Assembly (NCBI GenBank): GCA_024401275.1
Contig: JAKSLJ010000014.1
Span: 1-64,000, forward strand
Reading direction: 5' to 3'
Length of the DNA stretch: 64,000 nucleotides
Source: Bacteroidaceae bacterium
GTDB lineage: Bacteria; Bacteroidota; Bacteroidia; Bacteroidales; Bacteroidaceae
The notes under the pieces are model-generated. The model made no database searches and was not told the origin of the DNA. It saw only the letters and a program-made list of their open reading frames with translations. The translations under genes and the position numbers were made by a program. Shown piece after piece: positions 25,987 to 34,394 of this stretch (its first letter is position 1; each line of letters starts with the position of its first letter).

Positions 25987-28128
25987 ATGATAACAAAGAT
26001 AATTTCCACTCGCCTAAACATTTCCGAACGCCAAGTAGAGGCAACTTTGAAACTGCTTGACGAAGGTGCAACCATTCCTTTTATTGCGCGTTACCGAAAG
26101 GAGATGACAGGTTCGCTTGACGAGGTTGCCATCAGCAATATTGCACAACAAGCGGACAAACTGAAAGAACTGCAGAAACGCAAGGAAACGATTCTCAAGA
26201 CGATTGAAGAACAGGAAAAATTGACGCCTGAGTTGAAGAAGCGAATTGAAAACTGCTATGACGCGACCGAACTGGAAGACATCTATCTGCCATTCAAGCC
26301 TAAGCGTCGTACCAAAGCTCAGGTTGCACGAGAGAACGGACTGGAACCGCTTGCCATGCTTATTCTTCAGGAACGAATCGGCAGCGAGTCTGAACTTGAG
26401 CGCAATGCAGACAAATTCGTAAAAGGAAATGTGAAATCCGTAGAAGATGCTCTTCAAGGTGCTCGTGACATCATTGCTGAGAATATTTCTGAAGATGAGA
26501 AATGTCGCAATGCTGTGCGCCGCGAGTTCAACTATACTGCCACAATCACATCAAAAGTGGTAAAGGGAAAAGAGGCTGAAGGCGACAAATTCAAGGACTA
26601 CTTCAACTTTTCCGAGCCTCTTAAGCGCTGTTCATCCCATCGTATGCTTGCCATGCGACGTGGAGAAAGAGAAGGTTTCCTGAAAGTCACCATAAGTCCC
26701 GATGATGAACTTGCAGAAGACAAGTTGCTCAGACTTCGCGTAAGACGCTCAGGTGCAGCAAGCGACCAGATAGAAAAAGCCTGCCTTGATGCCTATAAAC
26801 GACTCATAAAGCCATCAATAGAGAATGAATACGCTGCTCTAAGCAAGGAAAAGGCCGACGAAGAGGCTATCGCAGTTTTTGCAAATGGTCTGCGCCAACT
26901 CCTACTTGCATCTCCACTCGGACAGAAACGAGTAATGGGCATAGACCCTGGTTTCCGTACAGGCTGTAAGGTTGTATGCCTTGATTCTCACGGCATGCTC
27001 CTTCATCACGATGTGATATTCCCACACCCACCGATGAGCAAAACAGCTGAAGCTACTGAAAAAATCAAGAAACTTGCAAAGAAATATGCTATAGAGGCAA
27101 TCTCCATTGGCAATGGAACAGCCGGTAGAGAAACTGAGACATTCATTCGAAGTCTTAATCTGAGGAACGAGAATGCTCGTAATTCCGATGCAGAGGTAGA
27201 GATTTACTCTGTAAACGAAGACGGCGCTTCAGTCTATAGCGCATCAAAGATTGCACGAGAGGAATTTCCGAATGAGGATGTTACGGTACGCGGAGCTGTA
27301 AGCATAGCTCGACGCCTGATGGATCCACTTGCAGAACTGGTTAAGATAGACAGCAAGAGCATCGGCGTAGGTCAGTATCAGCACGATGTTGACCAAACCG
27401 CTCTCAAGCAACAACTTGACCAAACGGTTGTGTCTTGCGTGAATCTTGTCGGTGTAGATGTGAATACAGCATCAAAACATCTCTTAACATACATCTCTGG
27501 TCTTGGTCCTACGCTTGCGCAGAACATCATAGACTATCGCACAGAAAACGGCGGTTTCAAGAGCAGAAAGGAACTGATGAAGGTGAAGCGAATGGGAGAA
27601 AAGGCTTTTGAGCAATGCGCAGGTTTCCTTCGTGTGTCAGGAGGAAAGAATCCGCTTGACAATTCTTCCGTACACCCTGAAAGCTATCATGTTGTGGAGC
27701 GTATGGCAAAAGACCTCAACACCACTGTTTCTACGCTGTTGAAAGATGCCAGTTTGCGTTCAAAGATAGACATTGACAGATATAAAGATGTTGGTCAGGA
27801 GACACTGAAAGACATTCTGAAAGAACTTGACAAACCGGGCCGCGACCCTCGTGAACCATTAAAGAAATTCTCGTTTGATCCTCGTGTCCACACTCCAGAA
27901 GACCTTATGGTAGGAATGAAGTTGCCAGGAATTGTCAGCAATGTAACCAACTTCGGAGCATTCGTTGATATTGGAGTTCACGAGAAAGGTCTTGTACATG
28001 TTTCGCAACTTGCAAACCATTATGTCAAGGATCCACTAACTGTTGTTCATGTGGGACAAACCGTAGAAGTTACAGTCACCGCTGTTGATCTCCAGCGTAA
28101 CAGAATTTCGCTCAGCATGAAAGACTAA
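25987..28128 (+). CDS. tex: Tex-family RNA-binding protein with S1 domain
   Basis: A 713-residue protein covering the whole Tex/YhgF family. The N-terminal helical part begins ...FISTRLNISERQVEA-like with IPFIARYRKEMTGSLDE; the YqgF-like RNase H fold has VMGIDPGFRTGCKV; helix-hairpin-helix repeats follow (YISGLGPTLAQNIIDYR); the C-terminal S1 domain has MKLPGIVSNVTNFGAFVDIG. Tex acts on transcription and RNA in the cytoplasm and is nearly universal. Length is normal for Bacteroidetes. Confidence 0.95.
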   Translation: MITKIISTRLNISERQVEATLKLLDEGATIPFIARYRKEMTGSLDEVAISNIAQQADKLKELQKRKETILKTIEEQEKLTPELKKRIENCYDATELEDIYLPFKPKRRTKAQVARENGLEPLAMLILQERIGSESELERNADKFVKGNVKSVEDALQGARDIIAENISEDEKCRNAVRREFNYTATITSKVVKGKEAEGDKFKDYFNFSEPLKRCSSHRMLAMRRGEREGFLKVTISPDDELAEDKLLRLRVRRSGAASDQIEKACLDAYKRLIKPSIENEYAALSKEKADEEAIAVFANGLRQLLLASPLGQKRVMGIDPGFRTGCKVVCLDSHGMLLHHDVIFPHPPMSKTAEATEKIKKLAKKYAIEAISIGNGTAGRETETFIRSLNLRNENARNSDAEVEIYSVNEDGASVYSASKIAREEFPNEDVTVRGAVSIARRLMDPLAELVKIDSKSIGVGQYQHDVDQTALKQQLDQTVVSCVNLVGVDVNTASKHLLTYISGLGPTLAQNIIDYRTENGGFKSRKELMKVKRMGEKAFEQCAGFLRVSGGKNPLDNSSVHPESYHVVERMAKDLNTTVSTLLKDASLRSKIDIDRYKDVGQETLKDILKELDKPGRDPREPLKKFSFDPRVHTPEDLMVGMKLPGIVSNVTNFGAFVDIGVHEKGLVHVSQLANHYVKDPLTVVHVGQTVEVTVTAVDLQRNRISLSMKD

Positions 28129-28160
28129 AACAGGAAACTTTATATTTACAATTTGGCTTT

Positions 28161-28260
28161 TTATGGAGGTATCTTTATGTTGGTGCGCTGCCCTTCGGCG
28201 CACCAACTGCCTCTAAATCATATCCCCCCATGGTGTGGTGAGGGCACCACATCTCCATAA
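28161..28260. repeat. Palindromic intergenic repeat with two hairpins, copy 2
   Basis: About 100 bp bounded by TTATGGAGGT and ATCTCCATAA, preceded by acaatttggc as in the copy at 23566. Hairpins: TTGGTGCGC/GCGCACCAA (28180-28206) and GGTGTGGTG/CACCACATC (28232-28253, one wobble). The stems differ in sequence from copy 1 but pair, so base-pairing is conserved by compensation. It fills the start of the 506-bp gap after tex. Confidence 0.72.
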
Positions 28261-28346
28261 GGCAAAGCGATATTCTGAAGTTTTAAGGGGATTAGAATAT
28301 GTATCGCCAAGCGAGGCAAAATGTTTCTCCCTGCGGGATGATCAAT

Positions 28347-28404
28347 TTTCTTATAAGAAACTCAGGATTTTCTTACTAGAAAAAATATTTTTTCTTATAA
28401 GAAA
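28347..28404. repeat. Three TTTCTTATAAGAAA-type palindromes
   Basis: TTTCTTATAAGAAA occurs at 28347-28360 and 28391-28404, with the variant TTTCTTACTAGAAA between them (28369-28382). The pair 28369-28404 recurs in inverse orientation at 58803-58836. The rest of the gap (28261-28346, 28405-28605) holds no gene; it includes GGTCGC...GCGACC at 28472-28490. Confidence 0.65.
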
Positions 28405-28605
28405 ATGGGACGTCCGACGGGGCAATACTATCAGGAACACCAAAGAAGATGTATTCTATCTTCCAAGGAAGGTCGCAGCCTCAGCGACCAACAAATTCAT
28501 ATACTTTCGGCAGAAGTCTGTCTGTCAGTCAGTCAAAAAGTGTGACATACATCACTCCGCATAAGATTAATCTTTCAAATAATCTTTTATAAACAAGTTT
28601 TTTTT

Positions 28606-28613
28606 TATTTTTG
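28606..28613 (+). promoter_or_regulatory. -7 element TATTTTTG of the DUF2207-LemA operon
   Basis: TATTTTTG matches TAnnTTTG and lies 21 bp before the ATG of the DUF2207 gene, giving a very short leader. The -33 position has no TTTG. Confidence 0.5.
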
Positions 28614-28634
28614 CAGTAATATTTTCCTACAAAT

Positions 28635-30383
28635 ATGAAGACAAAACACTTTTTATATCTCTTTTTGACCTTGCTTCTTTGCTTTGGCACAACAGCCAGA
28701 GCGCAAGACATAGATGACAGCTACGAAATTGACAGCATAGACGCAAACAACTATGTTGAGAGAAGAGAGCGCATTATAAGTTTTCATTCTGACATTCTGC
28801 TTGGGGCGAACAACATGGTGGAGGTTACGGAGCATATCAAAGTATATGCTATGGGTGACATTTTCAAGCATGGAATCTTCAGGTACATCCCAGACACCCG
28901 CACCGACCAATACGGACACAGAAAGAGACTAAATATATACTTGCGGGAAGTAAAATGCAACGGACTGGACGCCGACTGGCATCAGGACGACGAGTCGAGC
29001 GACTTCAAGATCTACATCGGAGACGCTAACACATACTTGCAGGAAGGAGAATACGAATATCTTATCCGTTACTCTGCTCCTGGACACATCGGAGTTTTTG
29101 ATGACCACGATGAGATCTACTGGAACGTGAATGGCTTCGACTGGTCTGTTCCATTTGATTCACTCTCCACGACTGTCACCATACCTGGCGGTACGAAGTT
29201 TACTGAACACATAGCCTACACGGGTGAAAGCGGTGCTAAGGGAGAAGATTATTTCTCAAAGCAAACAAGCGATAACACCGTCACTTTCTACGCCTCAAGA
29301 CCATTCATCAGCGGAGAGAACATGACTATTGCGGTCAGCTTCACAAAAGGTTCGCAGAAGGCTCTCACATGGTGGGAAATTTGGGGAGATGATGTTATTC
29401 TATGGTCTCTTTTCGCCATCTTCACACTCTTCTGTCTCATCACTTGGATTTGCGAAGGAATTGACCCTAAGAAACCGACTGTCATTCCACAATACACCGT
29501 ACCAAAAGGTCTTTCACCGGCTTTGGCAGGACGCATCATGGACGCCACAGACACAAAGCAGTTGATGGCAACAATTCTCTCCATGGTGGTAAACGGCGGT
29601 GCAACGATTAATCGCGTTTCCGAAAAGATTTTCCGCTTGGATAAAGGTCAAAATGACAAGCTTGACAGTTTCGCGGAAGTCGCTTTTGACAAACTTTTCG
29701 TCAAAAATGCCTCGGAACATATTTCCACAAAGGACAATGAGGATGAATTTGCCGATGCGCGTACCGCAGTCAAGGACAAGACCGAAGCAGAATATGGCAA
29801 TGGAAAGATCTACGAATACAACTCAGGCTACGTTCTAATAGCAGCGCTAATTTTCATCGGCTCCGGCATTACTGCCTTCTGTCTTGAACCAACGGACGAC
29901 ACTTTCTGGTACAGTGGCATTGGAGCCATTTTGGTTGCTATATGGCACTTCTCCGTAATTGGCAAATACACCATTGGCGGAATAAAAACTTTGTCTGAGG
30001 TTGAAGGACTTAAGATGTACATAAAGACTGCCGAAGAGCTTCGCATGAAAGAAATGACTCCTGAGCATTTCGAGGAACTCCTTCCTTATGCAATGGCTTT
30101 CGGACTGGAAAACAAATGGTGTAAGCAGTTTGAAAAAATACTTGCTGCCTGCAACTATAAGCCAGACTGGTATGACTCTGCCGATACGAACTACGGCGTA
30201 TCAACACTCTTGTACAATGGCGGCATGAACTCCATGATGGACAACTTTACCAAACAGACAAAGAGTTCCATCCAGTCTTATGACACCGCTCATTCCGAAA
30301 GCGGCGGCTCATGGAGCAGCGGCGGCGGTGGAGGCGGCTTCTCCGGCGGCGGAGGCGGCGGAGGAGGCGGCGGCGGTTGGTAA
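28635..30383 (+). CDS. DUF2207 domain membrane protein
   Basis: A 582-residue protein: signal peptide (TTARAQ), an extracytoplasmic DUF2207 beta domain of about 220 residues (SFHSDILLGANNMVEVTEHIKVY, GIFRYIPDTR, IYWNVNGFDWSVPF), a helix at about 260-280, a cytoplasmic part, two helices near 395-440, a helical segment, and a tail of almost pure glycine ending GGGGGGW. The tail mirrors those of the TPM proteins. DUF2207 genes are commonly next to lemA, as here (60 bp). Function unknown. Confidence 0.9.
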   Translation: MKTKHFLYLFLTLLLCFGTTARAQDIDDSYEIDSIDANNYVERRERIISFHSDILLGANNMVEVTEHIKVYAMGDIFKHGIFRYIPDTRTDQYGHRKRLNIYLREVKCNGLDADWHQDDESSDFKIYIGDANTYLQEGEYEYLIRYSAPGHIGVFDDHDEIYWNVNGFDWSVPFDSLSTTVTIPGGTKFTEHIAYTGESGAKGEDYFSKQTSDNTVTFYASRPFISGENMTIAVSFTKGSQKALTWWEIWGDDVILWSLFAIFTLFCLITWICEGIDPKKPTVIPQYTVPKGLSPALAGRIMDATDTKQLMATILSMVVNGGATINRVSEKIFRLDKGQNDKLDSFAEVAFDKLFVKNASEHISTKDNEDEFADARTAVKDKTEAEYGNGKIYEYNSGYVLIAALIFIGSGITAFCLEPTDDTFWYSGIGAILVAIWHFSVIGKYTIGGIKTLSEVEGLKMYIKTAEELRMKEMTPEHFEELLPYAMAFGLENKWCKQFEKILAACNYKPDWYDSADTNYGVSTLLYNGGMNSMMDNFTKQTKSSIQSYDTAHSESGGSWSSGGGGGGFSGGGGGGGGGGGW

Positions 30384-30443
30384 ACCCTGCCGATTTTGCC
30401 CACCAACTATATAAACAAAGAACATAACAAAACATAAAAAACA

Positions 30444-32102
30444 ATGTACATAATCATCGCATTATTAGTCGTACTCGCAATAGCTGTTATCATTATATAT
30501 AACGGCCTTGTAAACTTGCGCAACCTGACAAAAGAAGCATGGAGCAATATTGATGTTTTCCTCACAAAGCGCCATGACCTCATTCCGCAGCTTGTAAACA
30601 CAGTAAAAGGCTACGCTCAGCACGAACAGGCTCTTTTCGAGAAAATCACAGCACTTCGTACAAGTGCGATTGACACTCAGAATTTAGGAGAACAACTTGC
30701 CATAGAGGACAAGATAACAAAGACTCTCGGCGAAATAAAGGTTGCCATAGAAAAGTACCCTGAACTCAAGGCAAACGAGAACTACCTGGCTCTACAGCGA
30801 CAGCTTGTTGAGATGGAAACGGAAATTGAACGCTCACGACGTTACTTCAACGGATGTGTCCGCAACATGAACAATGCTGTTGAAACTTTCCCGAAGAACA
30901 TCATCGCCAATATGTTTGGATTCAAGAAATCTAAGTTCTTTGTTGTAGAATCCGAATTGGTAAGAAAGGCTCCTTCTGCAGCAATAGCTACTACCCTACT
31001 CTTTGCTACTGCTCTCACACTCTCATCATGCGGTTCTGGCAGCATAGTTTCTGCAACAAAGAGTGCGGCAAAGTACTATGCTGACCGTAGTGAAAAGAAC
31101 GCCCTGGATTTCAGCAAGAAGTTTGCCAAGGCAGAAGCAGACATTCGCAAACTTGACGGCGAGGCACAGATTAATCCGGACAAATATATCAAGCTCAACG
31201 AGAAGGCTGCTGAGATTGATGCATTCAGCAAAGCACTCAATTTGCTTTCTGGCGGGAAGGGATATATAGAAATCGGTGGCCAGCAGTTCCAACTTCAAGA
31301 TTATTCTGAACTTGTCAACCGCGCCCAAAAAGGAGCTATTCTCGCTTATGAGAACCGTGGTGACAAGATTATGAATCAAGAGACGGCCTCTGCATACCAA
31401 TATGAAGAGGCAATGAAAGATTATGAGAAAGCTGGCGACACCTACAAAGCACAACAGGCAAAGCAGTCGCTGATTAACAGACTCCTCTCTGACGGTGAAC
31501 GTGGTTTCCGCAATAATCTCTCATCATACGATTACGAAAGTGCATTAAAGAGCTATATCAAGGCAGCCGATTATGGTTCACGAGAAGGCGAGCAGGGATA
31601 CTATGAGCTTCTTGACGCCATCGGTATGACTCTCATCGTAAACATCGACAACATTAACAATAACACACTTCGAAGACTTCAGGACGCTGTTCCTATGTAT
31701 GTAGAGGTAGTCGTTGATCCTAATATGCGCCGTGCGTTCTCGGCTATGCGAGGCGATCTCGTCATCGTGCTTGAGGAAAAGAGCAATAACGGTTCTTACC
31801 GTGACAACGACAACCACCACCAAGGCTCAGTCCTTGAGATGCAGCTTATTGATCTGCGCACAAGTCGAAACGGTACTGTCATCGCTTCTTGGCCAGTTGA
31901 AGTCAAGTATCCTGCTGATCGCAGCAAGTATCGTAGCGCAGAGATTGATGCTTTTGCTTCTGCCATCTCAAGCCGTGTTTACGACATCAACCGCGCCATC
32001 AAGGATAAGGTTAGAGTAATGCCTCGCAATTCATCAAACTACAGATCATACAACTCCAACACATGGAGAACAGGCAGCAGCTCTGGCACTTGGAGATACT
32101 AA
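30444..32102 (+). CDS. LemA-lipoprotein fusion protein
   Basis: A 552-residue protein. Residues 1-175 are a complete LemA protein: helix at 1-19, EAWSNIDVFLTKRHDLIPQLV, IERSRRYFNGCVR, and the usual ending FGFKKSKFFVVESELVRKAPS. Where LemA would stop, the frame runs on into a hydrophobic stretch (179-193) with a lipobox-like LSSC (Cys196), then about 350 residues of helical-repeat sequence (resembling tetratricopeptide spacing) and a Ser/Asn/Arg-rich end. So a lipoprotein gene seems joined to lemA. A TTG at codon 172 (30957) could start a separate lipoprotein. It follows the DUF2207 gene. Confidence 0.82.
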   Translation: MYIIIALLVVLAIAVIIIYNGLVNLRNLTKEAWSNIDVFLTKRHDLIPQLVNTVKGYAQHEQALFEKITALRTSAIDTQNLGEQLAIEDKITKTLGEIKVAIEKYPELKANENYLALQRQLVEMETEIERSRRYFNGCVRNMNNAVETFPKNIIANMFGFKKSKFFVVESELVRKAPSAAIATTLLFATALTLSSCGSGSIVSATKSAAKYYADRSEKNALDFSKKFAKAEADIRKLDGEAQINPDKYIKLNEKAAEIDAFSKALNLLSGGKGYIEIGGQQFQLQDYSELVNRAQKGAILAYENRGDKIMNQETASAYQYEEAMKDYEKAGDTYKAQQAKQSLINRLLSDGERGFRNNLSSYDYESALKSYIKAADYGSREGEQGYYELLDAIGMTLIVNIDNINNNTLRRLQDAVPMYVEVVVDPNMRRAFSAMRGDLVIVLEEKSNNGSYRDNDNHHQGSVLEMQLIDLRTSRNGTVIASWPVEVKYPADRSKYRSAEIDAFASAISSRVYDINRAIKDKVRVMPRNSSNYRSYNSNTWRTGSSSGTWRY

Positions 32103-32134
32103 GGTAATTGATAATGGGAAATTGAACATTGATA

Positions 32135-33172
32135 ATGGAAAATATGAAAGAAAACAAAATAAAAGTCGGCATTCTCGGTGCCGCAGGCTATACTGGCGGT
32201 GAGCTCATTCGCTTGCTCATCAATCACCCACAAGCAGATATTGTCTTTGCCAACTCTGAATCCAATGCCGGAAATAATGTTTACGATGTACACGAAGGAC
32301 TCATCGGCGAAACCGACTTGAAGTTCTCAAGCGAAATGCCTTTTGACAAGGTTGATGTGGTATTCTTCTGCTTCGGCCATGGCAAAAGTGAGCAGTTCCT
32401 CAAGGAGCACACAATTCCAGAAAACGTAAAGATTATCGATCTCGCACAGGATTTCCGCATCAAAGGCGACCACGACTATGTCTATGGCCTTCCAGAGATT
32501 CATCGCGAAGAAACTGCAAAGTGTATGCACCTTGCTAATCCTGGCTGCTTTGCAACTTGTATCCAACTCGGTCTCCTGCCACTCGCTAAGGCAGGCATGC
32601 TCTTCAACGACATCTCTGTAAACGCTATAACTGGTTCTACTGGTGCTGGTCAGAAGCCAGGTGCAACAACCCATTTCTCATGGCGTAACAATAACTTCTC
32701 GGTATATAAGCTCTTTACTCACCAGCATCTGCACGAAATAACACAGACGCTCAACGAGCTTCGTCCTGAAGACACTCCTGCTGTCATTGACACACTCAAC
32801 GACGGCTACGACAAGGAAGGCATCACGGTAGATTTCATCCCATATCGCGGCGATTTCCCACGCGGAATCTTCTGTACTGAGGTCATCACTCTCGACAAGA
32901 CCGCTGACAAAGACGCTATTGTTGCGCTCTATAAGGACTTCTACAAGGATGCTGCATTCACTCATTATTCAGACAAAGCGCCTGATATGAAGCAGATTGT
33001 CAACACCAACAAGGCTATTGTCCATGTTGAGACATTCGGTCGCAAAATCGTAGTAACTTCCATGATTGACAACCTTCTGAAGGGTGCTGTCGGTCAAGCT
33101 GTACAGAACATGAACATCATGTTCGGCATTGACGAGCGTGCAGGTCTCAACCTCAAGGCAAGTGCTTTCTAA
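32135..33172 (+). CDS. argC: N-acetyl-gamma-glutamyl-phosphate reductase
   Basis: ArgC converts N-acetylglutamyl phosphate to the semialdehyde in arginine synthesis, using NADPH, in the cytoplasm. The Rossmann motif GILGAAGYTGGELIRLL is at the N terminus, and the catalytic cysteine is in NPGCFATCIQLG. The start is ATG 32135 or 32144; either leaves the full domain. The 345-residue length is normal. No other arg gene is nearby; the next genes are carbohydrate-active enzymes. Confidence 0.95.
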   Translation: MENMKENKIKVGILGAAGYTGGELIRLLINHPQADIVFANSESNAGNNVYDVHEGLIGETDLKFSSEMPFDKVDVVFFCFGHGKSEQFLKEHTIPENVKIIDLAQDFRIKGDHDYVYGLPEIHREETAKCMHLANPGCFATCIQLGLLPLAKAGMLFNDISVNAITGSTGAGQKPGATTHFSWRNNNFSVYKLFTHQHLHEITQTLNELRPEDTPAVIDTLNDGYDKEGITVDFIPYRGDFPRGIFCTEVITLDKTADKDAIVALYKDFYKDAAFTHYSDKAPDMKQIVNTNKAIVHVETFGRKIVVTSMIDNLLKGAVGQAVQNMNIMFGIDERAGLNLKASAF

Positions 33173-33202
33173 GATTATCATCACCTTATTGATACAATCA
33201 CA

Positions 33203-34390
33203 ATGAAAAAACTCTTTCTTTTAATCTTTACCACAATGTGCATTTCTGCCAATGCACAGCAATCAAACATCAACCTTAGTCACAATCCGCAAAAAGATAC
33301 GGAGGGACTCGTTCCTTTCAGCGCCTCGCTAAACTCTCCACAGGTGAACGATGATCATACCGTAATCTTCCGCATCAAGGCTCCACAGGCAAACGAGGTT
33401 AAACTCTCTGGTGCAATGCTCACTGTCATGCACGAGAAGAGCCCACTTCCTTTCACAAAGGGTGACGATTGCATCTGGTCTTTGAAGATCGGTCCTCTAC
33501 CAGTTGACATGTACCAGTACAACATCATCATCGATGGCGTGAGCATGGCTGACCCGAACAACACTTACGCAGCATTCACCGCAATGCCTCCTTACAGCGA
33601 GCTTATAATCCACGGCGATGGTCCTCAGTGGTACGACGCAAAGCCTGTTCCTCATGGTTCTATTACTCGTCATATTTATACAAGTTCCGTTACTGGTGGT
33701 GAACGCGATATGTATGTTTATACCCCACCGACATACAATCCAAAGAAAAAGTATCCTGTACTTTATCTAATGGGCGGTAGTGGCGAACTTCCTTCTAACT
33801 GGATGTACGACGGTCGCGTAAACTTCATCATGGACAATCTCTTGGCTGAAGGCAAGGCAACAGAAATGATTATTGCTATCATCAACAACCAAGTTGTACA
33901 TAGAAACCATCCAAAACATGCCGACCTTACTTTCGACATCATGGCACGCGAACTGCGCGATGTTGTTGTACCATTTGTTGACAGCCATTACAGCACAATA
34001 GCTAATGCTCATGGACGTGCTATTTCTGGTCTTTCCATGGGTGGTCGTCATACTATGTTCAGTGGCATGGAACGCTGTCTTGACCTTTTCGCCAACTTCG
34101 GTGTTCTTAGCGCTGGAGATGCAGAGCCGGAAAAGACTATCCCAACATTCCTTAATACAAAGGACCTTGACAAGAAAGTGGATTATCTTTTCGTAGGACA
34201 AGGCACAGAAGAGCAATCCGGATTCTTTAATGTTCGCGTTAAGGGACTTGTTGACGCTCTCAATGCTCACGGCATCAAGCACGAATATTATGCAGGAGGT
34301 CACGGCGGACACGATTGGTCAACATGGCGTCATCTTCTCTACTACCGTTTCCTTCCAAACTTGTTCAAATCAACAAAACCTTTAAAATAA
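33203..34390 (+). CDS. Exported CE1-like esterase with N-terminal E-set/CBM48 domain
   Basis: A 395-residue protein with a signal peptide (ISANAQ). About residues 35-130 form a CBM48/E-set-like beta domain (VIFRIKAPQANEVKLSG, YQYNIIIDGVSMADPNN). The esterase domain follows, with YTPPTYNPKKKYPVLYLMGG, nucleophile serine in GLSMGG, and a catalytic histidine in GGHGGHDWSTWR. This arrangement is that of feruloyl/acetyl xylan esterases of family CE1. It is followed 4 bp later by the GH43 gene, so the two probably act together on decorated xylan. Confidence 0.88.
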   Translation: MKKLFLLIFTTMCISANAQQSNINLSHNPQKDTEGLVPFSASLNSPQVNDDHTVIFRIKAPQANEVKLSGAMLTVMHEKSPLPFTKGDDCIWSLKIGPLPVDMYQYNIIIDGVSMADPNNTYAAFTAMPPYSELIIHGDGPQWYDAKPVPHGSITRHIYTSSVTGGERDMYVYTPPTYNPKKKYPVLYLMGGSGELPSNWMYDGRVNFIMDNLLAEGKATEMIIAIINNQVVHRNHPKHADLTFDIMARELRDVVVPFVDSHYSTIANAHGRAISGLSMGGRHTMFSGMERCLDLFANFGVLSAGDAEPEKTIPTFLNTKDLDKKVDYLFVGQGTEEQSGFFNVRVKGLVDALNAHGIKHEYYAGGHGGHDWSTWRHLLYYRFLPNLFKSTKPLK

Positions 34391-34394
34391 AAAA

